64,000 nucleotides of DNA. Source: Sphingopyxis sp. UBA6723. Its GTDB lineage: Bacteria; Pseudomonadota; Alphaproteobacteria; Sphingomonadales; Sphingomonadaceae. Below the pieces are notes generated by a model. It had not been told where the DNA came from and did not search any database. It was given only the letters and a program-made list of their open reading frames with translations. A program made the translations under genes and the position numbers. Numbering within the stretch: position 1 is the first letter of the stretch; each line of letters opens with the position of its first letter. Location of the stretch: positions 12,227 through 76,226 of the forward strand of contig NZ_DKIH01000007.1 in assembly GCF_002454115.1 (NCBI RefSeq), given 5' to 3'. This document shows, piece after piece, positions 17,550 through 25,593 of the stretch.

Positions 17550-18059
17550 TCAGGCGGCCCCTTCCATCGCGCCGATGGCGTTCAGCGCGTCGCGCCGTTC
17601 TGCCGGGGTCATGGTTTCGAGCGGCAGCGTCAGCATTGCACGCACGCGCATGTCGAGCAGGCGGTATGTTTCGGCAAAGGCGGCATCGACCGCCGCGTCG
17701 TCGCCTGCGACATCGGCGGGATCGGGTAGCCCCCAATGCGCGCGCACCGGCGCGCCGATGAACAGCGGGCACGCCTCGCCCGCCGCATTGCCGCACACGG
17801 TGATCGCAATGTCGATGCGCGGCGCATCGGGCGCGGCAAATTCATCCCAGCTTTTCGAGCGGAAGGCCGAAATGTCATAGCCTTCGCGCGCCAGCAGGCG
17901 GAGCGCGCCGGGGTGCGGCACGCCTTTCGGCTGGCTGCCCGCGCTGAACGCGCACACCCGGCCCGCGCCCTCGCGCGCGATCAGTGCCTCACCCAAAATG
18001 CTGCGCGCCGAATTGCCGGTGCACAGCACCAAAATGTTCAGCCCCCCGGTGCCGGTCAT
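17550..18059 (-). CDS. arsC: Arsenate reductase, low-molecular-weight phosphatase (thioredoxin-coupled) type
   Basis: 169 residues. The P-loop CTGNSARS gives catalytic Cys13 and Arg19, and ITVCGNAAGEACP supplies the second and third redox cysteines of thioredoxin-linked ArsC. It reduces arsenate to arsenite in the cytoplasm. ATG 18059 lies one base from the arsI stop. The C-terminal ~30 residues (MTPAERRDALNAIGAM) are an extension beyond the shortest family members. Confidence 0.9.
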   Translation of the reverse strand: MTGTGGLNILVLCTGNSARSILGEALIAREGAGRVCAFSAGSQPKGVPHPGALRLLAREGYDISAFRSKSWDEFAAPDAPRIDIAITVCGNAAGEACPLFIGAPVRAHWGLPDPADVAGDDAAVDAAFAETYRLLDMRVRAMLTLPLETMTPAERRDALNAIGAMEGAA

Positions 18060-18060
18060 G

Positions 18061-18540
18061 TCAGCAGCAGCCGACCTTGACCGGGGCCGCTTGCGGCATC
18101 GCGGGAACGCAGCACGCGCCCTCGGCGGCATTGTCCGACGCCAGCGGCGCAAAATCGGGGCTGTCGCCATAGACCGTCGATTCGCCGTTGGTCAGAAACG
18201 CTTCCCACACCACGCCATCGGGATCGGCGATCCAGCTCTTTTCGGATTTGGCGTAGCAACAGGTCGTCGCGCCTTCCTCCAGCACCGGCGCCCCGGCGTC
18301 TTTCAGCCGCCCGTAAACCGCCGCCAGTTCGGCTTCATCCTCGACCTGCAAGCCGACATGCTCGATCCCGCGCTGCGCACCCTCGCGCACCGAAATCGCG
18401 AAATTGATCCGCGGATCGTCGAGCATCCATTTGGCATAATCGGGCTTGGTCACGCTCGGCGCAGTGCCAAACAGCCCCGAGTAAAAGGCGATCGACTTGT
18501 CGAGGTCGCTGACCCCGACGTGCATGTGAAAACGGCTCAT
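18061..18540 (-). CDS. arsI: ArsI/CadI-type metalloenzyme (putative C-As lyase)
   Basis: 159-residue VOC-fold protein. Candidate iron ligands are His5 or His7, His61 and Glu113 (in DPDGVVWEAF). The vicinal Cys94-Cys95 in TTCCYAKSEKSW match the trivalent-organoarsenical site described for ArsI. ArsI cleaves methyl- and aromatic arsenicals to As(III). The tail adds two more Cys pairs (GACC and VGCC), which may bind metal. It overlaps arsR by four bases. CadI-like cadmium binding is the alternative reading. Confidence 0.85.
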   Translation of the reverse strand: MSRFHMHVGVSDLDKSIAFYSGLFGTAPSVTKPDYAKWMLDDPRINFAISVREGAQRGIEHVGLQVEDEAELAAVYGRLKDAGAPVLEEGATTCCYAKSEKSWIADPDGVVWEAFLTNGESTVYGDSPDFAPLASDNAAEGACCVPAMPQAAPVKVGCC

Positions 18541-18881
18541 GCGGCAGTCCTTTCATTCTTGTCGTTGGTGTCACAGGGGGCAGCGGGGGCGCAAATCGCA
18601 CCGCCGCAACAATTTTCCATCAGAAAGCCGAGCAGCGCGGTCATTGCGCCATAGTCGGCAGAATAGATCAGCGACCGCCCGTCGCGGCGCTGCGCGATCA
18701 GTCCGGCGTTGGTCAACTGCGCGAGGTGAAAGCTGAGCGACGACGCGGGTACCCCCAGCGCCTCGGCAATCGCGCCCGCGGCAAGCCCCTCCGGCCCGGC
18801 CTGCACCAGCAACCGGAACAACGCCAGCCGATGCTCCTGCGCCAGCGCGCCCAGCGCGCGAACAACCGTGTCCGACTCCAT
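18537..18881 (-). CDS. arsR: ArsR family metalloregulator
   Basis: 114-residue winged-helix repressor: HRLALFRLLVQAGPEGL, recognition helix region ASSLSFHLAQLTNAGLI, wing RRDGRSLIYSA. A C-terminal cysteine cluster (MENCCGGAIC and a later Cys) probably binds As(III), as in the types that sense with C-terminal cysteines. ATG 18881 has an excellent GGAGGT site 5 bases away; the GTG at 18887 is less likely. First gene of the ars operon, autoregulated through the palindrome at 18907. Confidence 0.92.
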   Translation of the reverse strand: MESDTVVRALGALAQEHRLALFRLLVQAGPEGLAAGAIAEALGVPASSLSFHLAQLTNAGLIAQRRDGRSLIYSADYGAMTALLGFLMENCCGGAICAPAAPCDTNDKNERTAA

Positions 18882-18906
18882 CGCCACCTCCGTGATTCGA
18901 TGATTG

Positions 18907-18949
18907 TCGAAATATGGAAATTAGAAGGAGGCGTCAACAGATATTTCGA
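18907..18949 (-). promoter_or_regulatory. Likely ArsR operator
   Basis: TCGAAATAT (18907-18915) and ATATTTCGA (18941-18949) are exact inverse copies in the AT-rich region just upstream of arsR; further TTCGA half-sites occur at 18895-18900 and 18955-18959. Position and symmetry fit ArsR binding over the operon promoter. Inferred, not proven. Confidence 0.55.
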
Positions 18950-18987
18950 TAATGTTCGAAATGATCGAGTGGCAATGACGCCAACTC

Positions 18988-19084
18988 CGTCATTGCGAGC
19001 GAAGCGAAGCAATCTCCAGCTATCGACCTTCGCTGGCCCCGATAGCTGGAGATTGCTTCGTCGCGATGCTCTTCGCAATGACGG
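18988..19084. repeat. Palindromic element (CATTGCGAGCGAAGCGAAGCAATC type)
   Basis: Arms 18988-19025 and 19040-19084 form a long hairpin; CAATCTCCAGCTATCG is matched by CGATAGCTGGAGATTG. The right arm has an insertion relative to the left. It separates the ars operon from the Atm1-type transporter gene. The motif recurs widely in alphaproteobacteria. Confidence 0.75.
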
Positions 19085-19096
19085 ACAGGGTCGGCC

Positions 19097-20911
19097 CTAA
19101 ACCGTCCCCTCTTCCTTCTCCGCTTGCTGCCGCGCCCACATATCGGCGTAGAGCCCGCGCATCGCGAGCAGTTGGTCGTGCGTCCCCGTCTCGGCCACCC
19201 GGCCATGATCGAGTACGATGATCCGGTCGGCACCCGTCACCGTCGACAGCCGGTGCGCGATCACCAGCGTTGTCCGCCTTTCGGCAATCCGCTCCAGCGT
19301 GTCCTGAATCGCCGCCTCGGTGCGGCTGTCGAGTGCGCTGGTCGCTTCGTCCAAAATCAGCACCGGCGGGTTTTTGAGCAAGGTGCGCGCAATCGCGACG
19401 CGCTGTTTTTCGCCGCCCGACAGCTTCAGCCCGCGCTCGCCGACTTCGGTGTCATAGCCCTGCGGCAGGATCGCGATGAAGCCGTCGATCGCCGCACCCT
19501 CGGCCGCCGCCGCAACCTCGGCAGCGCCTGCGCCTTCGCGGCCATAGGCGATATTGTAGCCGATGCTGTCGTTGAACAGCACCGTGTCCTGCGGGACGAT
19601 GCCGATCGCGCCGCGCAGGCTGGCCTGCGTCACCGCGGCAATATCCTGATCATCGATCGTGATCCGGCCGCCCTGCGGGTCGTAGAAACGGAACAGCAGT
19701 CGCGCGATCGTCGACTTGCCCGCCCCTGACGGCCCGACGATCGCCAGCGTCTCGCCCGCGCCCACGGCAAAGCTCACCCCGTTCAGGATCGTCCGGTCGG
19801 GCTCGTAACCGAAGACGACATTATCGAACGCCACGGCGCCGCCATTCACTATCAGTGGCGGCGCATCGGGGGCATCGCTGATCTCGGGCGGGGTGTCGAT
19901 CAGGCGGAACATCGCCTCCATGTCGATCAGCCCCTGGCGGATGACGCGGTACACCATGCCGAGCATGTCGAGCGGGCGGAACAGCTGCGCCAGCAGCGTG
20001 TTCACCAGCACCACGTCGCCGACCTTATATTCGCCCGTCGACCAGCCCCACACGGTGTAAGCCATCGCCCCCGCCAGTGCGGCGTTGGTAATCAGGCTCT
20101 GCCCGATGTTGAGCCACGCCAGGCTGTTCTCGCTCTTGACCGCCGCGCGTGCATAACGATCGGCGACGTCGCGATAGCGCGCTTCCTCGCGCGCCTCGGC
20201 GCCGAAATACTTCACCGTCTCGTAATTGAGCAGGCTGTCCACACTGCGCCCGATGGTCAGCGTGTCGAGGTCGTTCATCTGGGTGCGCAGCGCGTTGCGC
20301 CAGTCGGTCACCTTGCGGGTGAAGATGATATAGACGACGACCATCAGCGCGGTCGCGCTGGCGAGGCCGAAGCTGAACTTGGTCCAGAAGATGATCAGCA
20401 CGGCGAGCAATTCGATGATCGTCGGCGCGATGTTGAACAGCAGGAAATAGAGCATCGTGTCGATGCTCTTGGTCCCGCGCTCGATCACCTTGGTCACCTC
20501 GCCGGTGCGCCGCGCGAGGTGGAAGCGCAGGCTCAGCGCATGAAGGTGGCTGAAGGTCGCGATCGCCAGCTCGCGCGTCGCATCCTGCCCGACGCGTTCG
20601 AACACGACGTTGCGGAGGTTATCGAACAACACCCCGGCAAAGCGCGCTCCGGCATAAGCGAGGACGAGGCCGATCGCGAGCGCGACGCCTTCCTCCATCC
20701 CTGGCACCATCGCGTCGATCGCGGCGCCATAAAGGAAACCCATCGACAGCTGAACGCCCTTCGACGCCACCACGATCAGCCCGGCGCCGACGATCCGAAC
20801 CTTGTGCCCCCTGTGCCCCGCGGGCCACAGATAGGGCAGGAAACGCCTCAGCGTATCGAGAACGGGGGGTTCCTTGGCCGCGTCGGCGGAAGTGAGCGTA
20901 TCGGGCGGCAT
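19097..20911 (-). CDS. Atm1-type ABC transporter, half-size (membrane + ATPase)
   Basis: 604-residue half transporter that would act as a homodimer in the inner membrane. About six helices in the first ~330 residues (including the FHLARRTGEVTKVIERGTKSID segment typical of Atm1/HMT1) precede the ATPase. The ATPase carries Walker A GPSGAGKST, signature LSGGEKQRVAIARTL and Walker B VLILDEATSALD. Atm1-type exporters move glutathione-linked sulfur or metal compounds; its place beside the arsenic operon would suit heavy-metal tolerance. That link is inference. Confidence 0.88.
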   Translation of the reverse strand: MPPDTLTSADAAKEPPVLDTLRRFLPYLWPAGHRGHKVRIVGAGLIVVASKGVQLSMGFLYGAAIDAMVPGMEEGVALAIGLVLAYAGARFAGVLFDNLRNVVFERVGQDATRELAIATFSHLHALSLRFHLARRTGEVTKVIERGTKSIDTMLYFLLFNIAPTIIELLAVLIIFWTKFSFGLASATALMVVVYIIFTRKVTDWRNALRTQMNDLDTLTIGRSVDSLLNYETVKYFGAEAREEARYRDVADRYARAAVKSENSLAWLNIGQSLITNAALAGAMAYTVWGWSTGEYKVGDVVLVNTLLAQLFRPLDMLGMVYRVIRQGLIDMEAMFRLIDTPPEISDAPDAPPLIVNGGAVAFDNVVFGYEPDRTILNGVSFAVGAGETLAIVGPSGAGKSTIARLLFRFYDPQGGRITIDDQDIAAVTQASLRGAIGIVPQDTVLFNDSIGYNIAYGREGAGAAEVAAAAEGAAIDGFIAILPQGYDTEVGERGLKLSGGEKQRVAIARTLLKNPPVLILDEATSALDSRTEAAIQDTLERIAERRTTLVIAHRLSTVTGADRIIVLDHGRVAETGTHDQLLAMRGLYADMWARQQAEKEEGTV

Positions 20912-21004
20912 GCGCGCACCATGTAGGGGGGCGGCGGTGGAACGCCAAGCGGGCTTAACGATGACGGGGCGGCTTATGCCCTCATGCGCGGCGCCGATTT
21001 GATC

Positions 21005-21230
21005 TCAGGCAAAGGCGCGAAGGCGCAAAGAAGTACGAAAAAGGGGACTTACACAAAGATACAAAGGGGTTGCACTGGCTCGGCTGGCGTCCGCCCGTCG
21101 CCGCAGGCGACAATCAGAATGCGCTTCGCGCGGCCCTAAGGCGGCGCCCGTGTCGCGCGCCGCCGTCTTTGTGTCTTTGTGTGAGAATATCTCTTTTTTC
21201 TTCGCGCCTTTGCGCCTTTGCGTGAGATAT
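21005..21230. repeat. Large imperfect inverted repeat (GCAAAGGCGCGAAGGCG type)
   Basis: Outer arms GCAAAGGCGCGAAGGCGC (21009-21026) and its near-inverse at 21203-21221, plus inner arms ACACAAAGATACAAAG and CTTTGTGTCTTTGTG, enclose ~90 bases of normal GC-rich DNA. The centre has no gene. It lies between the Atm1 gene and lptA. A second purine-rich inverted element of this general kind is at 31743-31885. Confidence 0.65.
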
Positions 21231-21236
21231 TCTTTT

Positions 21237-21386
21237 CTAACGCCGCTCACCCGGGTTCACATGCCGCATGATGCGCTCGATCAGCCGCCGTTCTTCAGAC
21301 GTCGGGGTCGGGATGATTGCCGCGGGTGGCTCCTGGCGACGGCCAAACAAAGGGCGACGTGGCGGAACGAGGGGGGAGAAGCGCAT
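21237..21386 (-). CDS. Possible small protein downstream of lptA (49 aa)
   Basis: An open frame from ATG 21386 to TAG 21237 would give a basic peptide with Pro/Arg-rich start and a helical end (TSEERRLIERIMRHVNPGERR has the only structured look). It lies on the lptA strand 105 bases after lptA. Codon use is plausible, but a plus-strand frame over the same bases is equally open, and no family is recognised. Listed as a weak candidate. Confidence 0.25.
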   Translation of the reverse strand: MRFSPLVPPRRPLFGRRQEPPAAIIPTPTSEERRLIERIMRHVNPGERR

Positions 21387-21491
21387 GGGGGCGTGCTTTC
21401 GCTACGCGGTGTCGCCCCCCGGCACCGCACTGGTTCTGGTCCCTGCGCCCATGGTGAAGGCACATGGTTGCAGAACGGTATAAAGCGCTGG

Positions 21492-22070
21492 TTACTGCTT
21501 TCTTTCCGGTACCGTGAAGGTGCCGGTGACACGCCCGCCAGTGCCGCCCGAAATCGGATTGCCGTCGGGACCGCGCGCTGCGCCCCGCCCATCGACCGTC
21601 GCGCGGCCGCTGTTGAGGTCGATCACCAACCGCCCGCCGCGCAGATTATTGCCGCGCTGGCGCAGTTCGACATTGCCGACCATCGTGATCAGGCGCCGGT
21701 CGAGGTCATAAATGGCGACATTGCCCGACGCGCGCTCGTCCCCCTTGGTCACCACGACGCCACCGGTCGCGTCGATCCGGTTAACGTCGGTACCGCCGCT
21801 GCGGGTGTATGCCGCCGTCAATCGTGCTGCGGTCAGCGTCAAACCCGCCTGATCCACCCGGACGTTGCCGGAAAAAATGGCGCGATCAGCACGATCCTGT
21901 ACCTCAAAGCGATCGGCTCCGAACGTGACGGGCGCGTTGCTGTTGTGATTGGCAAGCGCTTGCGCCTGCGCGACGTCGCCGCCGGTACCGGTCGACAACA
22001 GAGCCAAGCTGGTGAGCGAAAAGCCTGCACCGGCCAAAACCACGCTTTTCATCAATGATAGCCGGTTCAT
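21492..22070 (-). CDS. lptA: Lipopolysaccharide transport periplasmic protein LptA
   Basis: 192-residue periplasmic OstA-fold protein that bridges LPS from LptC to the outer-membrane LptD. Signal peptide to about residue 36. The beta-jellyroll repeats are visible (FEVQDRADRAIFSGNVRVDQAGLTLTA, then ATGGVVVTKGDERASGNVAIYD, then VGNVELRQRGNNLRGGRLVIDL). The ATG overlaps the lptC stop (ATGA). Normally lptB follows in this operon; here it does not. Confidence 0.88.
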   Translation of the reverse strand: MNRLSLMKSVVLAGAGFSLTSLALLSTGTGGDVAQAQALANHNSNAPVTFGADRFEVQDRADRAIFSGNVRVDQAGLTLTAARLTAAYTRSGGTDVNRIDATGGVVVTKGDERASGNVAIYDLDRRLITMVGNVELRQRGNNLRGGRLVIDLNSGRATVDGRGAARGPDGNPISGGTGGRVTGTFTVPERKQ

Positions 22071-22705
22071 TTGATCACTCCCTGATTGATCCGCAACCGC
22101 GCATTTCCTTCCAGCCGAACGATCCGCTGGTCGAGATCGGCCGATAAGCGGTTGGCCGAAAACGTGCCGATGTTCAACGCCCCATCGACCCCGCCCTGTC
22201 CGGTCAACGTTCGCGTCTTGAGATCGATGGAAACATTACGGGCATCGATGCGATATCCGTTCGCACCCCTGACCTGCACCAATCCCGGCACCGCTACCTT
22301 TTCGGTCTCCATATTATAGGCGCTATCCCTCGCCACGATCGTCGCCGGACCATCGTCAAGGCGGATCGCCCCCGACAGGTCGGTCATCCGCACAATCGGT
22401 TCGGCCGAGCTTTTCTGCACCGCGCTGCCCGCGAGCAGGGCAAAGGGCTGGCCCTTGGCATCCTGCCCGCGATATTCGGCGCGGGTCACCTTCATCCGCT
22501 CGCTCGCCATATCGACCTTGTCCTTGGCGAGCAGGAAGCTGATTTCCGAACGCTGGGTGAAGGGCGAAAAGACCAGCACCGCGGCAACGATCCCGATCAC
22601 AAGCGGCAGGCCAAAGCGCAAGATGCGCACCACCCGGTCGTGGCTCGACCCGCTCGTCGCCCACAGGCGGCGCATCGTGCGGTCAAGATCGGCGCGTTCG
22701 GACAT
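22067..22705 (-). CDS. lptC: LPS export protein LptC
   Basis: 212 residues: one N-terminal membrane anchor (VVRILRFGLPLVIGIVAAVLVF) and a periplasmic domain with 'ERMKVTRAEYRGQDAKGQPF' and 'YNMETEKVAVPGLVQVRGANGYRI', as in LptC. It takes LPS from the LptBFG complex and passes it to LptA. Overlaps lptA by four bases; RNase D gene is 12 bases upstream. Confidence 0.87.
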   Translation of the reverse strand: MSERADLDRTMRRLWATSGSSHDRVVRILRFGLPLVIGIVAAVLVFSPFTQRSEISFLLAKDKVDMASERMKVTRAEYRGQDAKGQPFALLAGSAVQKSSAEPIVRMTDLSGAIRLDDGPATIVARDSAYNMETEKVAVPGLVQVRGANGYRIDARNVSIDLKTRTLTGQGGVDGALNIGTFSANRLSADLDQRIVRLEGNARLRINQGVIK

Positions 22706-22717
22706 GCGAATCGGCCT

Positions 22718-23335
22718 TTAGGTGTGCGCGAAAATATCGACCTCGGGCCATCCGGCCAGGTCGAGCGCGGCGCGCGTCGGCAGGAAATCGAAGCAGGCCT
22801 GGGCCAGTTCGCTGCGCCCCTCGCGCGCCAGCCGCATATCGAGAATGTCCTTCATCGCATGCAGAAAGCGCACGTCGCTGGCTGCATAATCGCGCTGAGC
22901 TTCGCTGAGCTCGGCGGCGCCCCAATCGCTCGACTGCTGCTGTTTCGACACTTCCTGCCCCAGCAATTCGCGCACCAGTTCCTTCAGCCCGTGACGGTCG
23001 GTGTAAGTGCGGATCAGTTTCGAGGCGATCTTGGTGCAATAGACGGGCGCGGTGACGACGCCCAGCGCCTGTTGCAGCGCCGCGATGTCGAACCGCGCGA
23101 AATGAAACAATTTCAACCGGTTAGGATCGGTCAATATGGCCTTGAGTACCGGCGCGTCGTAGCTGCTGCCGGGTGCAAAACGCACCAGATGCTCGTCGCC
23201 CGACCCGTCGCTGATCTGCACCAGGCACAATCGGTCGCGCAGCGGGTTCAGCCCCATGGTTTCGGTATCGACGGCGACGGCGCCCGGACCCAGCGCGCCC
23301 GCCGGCAGATCTTCTTCGTGGAAATATACGGTCAT
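22718..23335 (-). CDS. rnd: Ribonuclease D (short form)
   Basis: 205-residue DEDDy 3'-5' exoribonuclease. ExoI motif AVDTETMGLNPLRDRLCLVQIS, ExoII 'KLFHFARFDIAALQQALG', ExoIII 'DYAASDVRFLHAMKDIL' with the tyrosine. It lacks the HRDC domains of E. coli RNase D (375 aa), as is normal for the short alphaproteobacterial type. Likely role: tRNA 3' end trimming. First gene of the rnd-lptC-lptA set. Confidence 0.9.
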   Translation of the reverse strand: MTVYFHEEDLPAGALGPGAVAVDTETMGLNPLRDRLCLVQISDGSGDEHLVRFAPGSSYDAPVLKAILTDPNRLKLFHFARFDIAALQQALGVVTAPVYCTKIASKLIRTYTDRHGLKELVRELLGQEVSKQQQSSDWGAAELSEAQRDYAASDVRFLHAMKDILDMRLAREGRSELAQACFDFLPTRAALDLAGWPEVDIFAHT

Positions 23336-23597
23336 CCGCTCGCCTTAGGCGAAGCGGCCTTGCCGCTCAATGACTGGTTTTTGCCGCCACGGCCAGCGCG
23401 GGATAACCGCGAGAAAAAGTCTGCGACAGACCGCGTCGCGCTTTTGAATTTTCCGTTCGCAGATGACATCTGTTTAAGCTATATATTTCGTCGTTAGCGG
23501 CATGGGGCGAGTCTGTGCCCGTGGTGAAGTGCGTCCCCGTCCGACGCAAGGCGCCGATCGAATGGGGTATGGACGAACCGAAAGCGACTATTAGACA
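23336..23597 (+). other. Intergenic region with long 5' leader of the cold-shock gene
   Basis: 262 bases between divergent rnd and the cold-shock gene. An AT-rich patch around 23440-23492 (TTGAAT, then TATATATT) is the likely promoter area, leaving a leader of about 100 bases or more. Long structured leaders are typical of cold-shock mRNAs. No defined hairpin was worked out. Confidence 0.3.
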
Positions 23598-24401
23598 ATG
23601 AGTTTCAACAAGGATCGCCGCGGCCAGCGGGGGCGCGGCAAGCGCGATGATTTCGGCAATTTCGACAGCTTCGAACCTGCACCTTATGGCGGCGACAGCT
23701 ATGGCGGCGGTAACCGCGGTGGCGGTTTCGGCGACCGCCCCGGTGGCGGCTTTGGTGGCGGTGATCGTCCCGGCGGCGGCTTCGGCGGTGGTGATCGCGG
23801 CGGCTTTGGCGGCGGTGATCGCGGCGGCGGTGGCGGCTTCGGCGGCGGACGTGGCGGCGGGATGCCGGCGCAGGTCGTTGGCGAAGGCAATGGCACGGTG
23901 AAATTCTTCAACGCGGCGAAAGGCTTTGGCTTTGTCGCGCGCGACGATGGCGGCGAAGATGTGTTCGTTCACATCAGCGCGGTCGAACAGGCGGGGCTGG
24001 TCGGGCTCGCTTCGGGCCAGCCGCTCGGCTTCACTCTCGTCGAACGCAATGGCAAGGTGTCAGCCATCGATCTGAAGATCGAGGGCGAACCGATGCCGAT
24101 CGAAGACAGCGGCCCGCGCCGCGACGATCGGGGCGCTCCCGGCGCAGCCCCCGGCGGTGCGCGCGGTCGGCGCCAGCTGACCGGCGAACGCACCTCGGGC
24201 ACGGTCAAATTTTTCAACACGACCAAGGGCTTCGGCTTTATCGCGCGTGACGACGGACAGGCCGACGCTTTTGTCCACATCAGCGCGGTGCAGCGCGCCG
24301 GGATGACCGGCCTCGACGAAGGCGACCGCGTCGCGTTCGACATCGAGGTCGACGACCGCGGCAAATTCGCCGCGGTAAACATCCAGCCGCATCAGGACTG
24401 A
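23598..24401 (+). CDS. Two-domain cold-shock protein with Gly-rich N-terminal tail
   Basis: 267-residue RNA/DNA-binding protein. Residues ~1-90 are Gly/Arg/Phe/Asp-rich with repeated GGGFGGGDR units, like RGG boxes. Cold-shock domain 1 (~98-160) has RNP1 KGFGFVA and RNP2 VFVHI; domain 2 (~199-264) has KGFGFIA and AFVHI. Two CSDs are common in alphaproteobacteria, but a long glycine tail is unusual and suggests RNA chaperoning or condensate-like behaviour. A strong terminator follows. Confidence 0.9.
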   Translation: MSFNKDRRGQRGRGKRDDFGNFDSFEPAPYGGDSYGGGNRGGGFGDRPGGGFGGGDRPGGGFGGGDRGGFGGGDRGGGGGFGGGRGGGMPAQVVGEGNGTVKFFNAAKGFGFVARDDGGEDVFVHISAVEQAGLVGLASGQPLGFTLVERNGKVSAIDLKIEGEPMPIEDSGPRRDDRGAPGAAPGGARGRRQLTGERTSGTVKFFNTTKGFGFIARDDGQADAFVHISAVQRAGMTGLDEGDRVAFDIEVDDRGKFAAVNIQPHQD

Positions 24402-24427
24402 TCAGCAGGATCAACCGAACACACGAA

Positions 24428-24454
24428 AAGGGCGGCTTTCGGGCCGCCCTTTTT
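24428..24454 (+). terminator. Rho-independent terminator of the cold-shock gene
   Basis: AAGGGCGGC, short loop, GCCGCCCTT followed by TTT: a 9-bp stem with U-tract, 27 bases after the stop codon. Confidence 0.85.
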
Positions 24455-24500
24455 GTTTGGCGATCGGCGCGCGCCAATCTTCGACAATTCAGGTAGCAGC

Positions 24501-24842
24501 ATGGCCCGCAAACATTCGAAGCATGATCCTTATGGCGACCGGCATCGCGAAGAAGACGCTCCGGCGATCGCGGTGCCGCCGTGCTGGCTGTGCGGTAGGC
24601 CCACGGGCAAGACGATTGTCTGGCATCATCCCATCCCCAAAAGCCGGGGCGGGCGCGACGTCGTGCCGATGCACCCCATTTGCCAGCAAACTTTGATCGC
24701 CAACTTCACCAATTCGGAACTGCAACGCCACGGAATGGATGTCGATGGCCTGCTGGCCAACCCCAATGTGCGCAAATTTGTCGACTGGGTGGCGAAAAAG
24801 GATCCCGATTTCACCGCGACCACGGCGAAGAAACAGCGCTGA
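24501..24842 (+). CDS. Small HNH-like zinc protein
   Basis: 113 residues. Central motif CWLCGRPTGKTIVWHHPIPK followed by a later PICQQTL resembles a degenerate HNH endonuclease fold (Cys-x2-Cys, His-His, Cys). The charged ends are simple. The ATG at 24501 is preferred since upstream codons fall in the terminator. Nuclease activity is not certain, because only part of a beta-beta-alpha-metal site can be recognised. It follows the cold-shock gene in the same direction but behind a terminator. Confidence 0.65.
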   Translation: MARKHSKHDPYGDRHREEDAPAIAVPPCWLCGRPTGKTIVWHHPIPKSRGGRDVVPMHPICQQTLIANFTNSELQRHGMDVDGLLANPNVRKFVDWVAKKDPDFTATTAKKQR

Positions 24843-25022
24843 TCAGGCGGAATGATCGGAAAACATAAAGGGCGGCCATCGGACCGCGCTCTTTGTTTGC
24901 ATGGCAAGGATGAAGGTCGCGATTGACACACCCTCGCCCCCGCGGCCACTGTCGGTTTACACCGCCTTCATGGAATAAGGCGGCTCGGGGCCCCCGCTAG
25001 GGCGGGAGCGATTTCGGTCGCC

Positions 25023-25478
25023 TCAATATCCCAGCGTCGCTTCCAGAAACCAGATTCGCTGCTGCGTTTCATCGGCCCAGCTATCGACCAGCCCGCTCGT
25101 CGCGATGTCGCCATCGGCCTCGGCGGCGGCCTTCACCTCTTTCAGTTGGCCTAGCAAAGTCTTGTTATCGTCGGCCAGCGCTCGGATCATCGCCTCGGCA
25201 TCCGTCCCGGCCGTATCGTCGTCGCGGATCGACGCGCGCCGACCGACGTCACCGATCGATTGCAGCGTCCGCGCGCCATTTTTGCGCACCCGTTCCGCAA
25301 TCAGGTCGGTGGTCGCGAAAATCTGCGTTGCCTGTTCGTCGAACAGCAGGTGCAGCTCGCGAAAGCGCGGCCCCTGGACATGCCAGTGATAGTTTTTGGT
25401 CTTCAAATAGAGCGTGAAACTGTCGGCGAGCAGCGCGTTGAGTGCATCGGCGACGGCGGGCTGGTTTTTCTGGGACAT
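25023..25478 (-). CDS. dps: Dps-type DNA-protecting ferritin-like protein
   Basis: 151-residue four-helix protein that forms dodecamers, oxidises Fe(II) with peroxide and shields DNA. The Dps signature is clear: KTKNYHWHVQGPRFRELHLLFDEQ carries the inter-subunit ferroxidase His and Asp/Glu, and the second helix 'IFATTDLIAERVRKNG' follows. Length is slightly shorter than E. coli Dps (167). Single gene, with an AT-rich promoter area upstream. Confidence 0.92.
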   Translation of the reverse strand: MSQKNQPAVADALNALLADSFTLYLKTKNYHWHVQGPRFRELHLLFDEQATQIFATTDLIAERVRKNGARTLQSIGDVGRRASIRDDDTAGTDAEAMIRALADDNKTLLGQLKEVKAAAEADGDIATSGLVDSWADETQQRIWFLEATLGY

Positions 25479-25593
25479 GGGAAATATCCTTTCTATTTGG
25501 TCCCCATATAGCGCGTCGCGACAATCTTTGCGCGTGAAAGCTGTCGGTCGCTGTCATCGACAAAAGCGATGATGATGCGCAAATTCGAAAGAT

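Noticed and set aside
21150..22058. Plus-strand open frame opposite lptA
   Set aside because: Passes through an inverted repeat and the lptA antisense; no motif.
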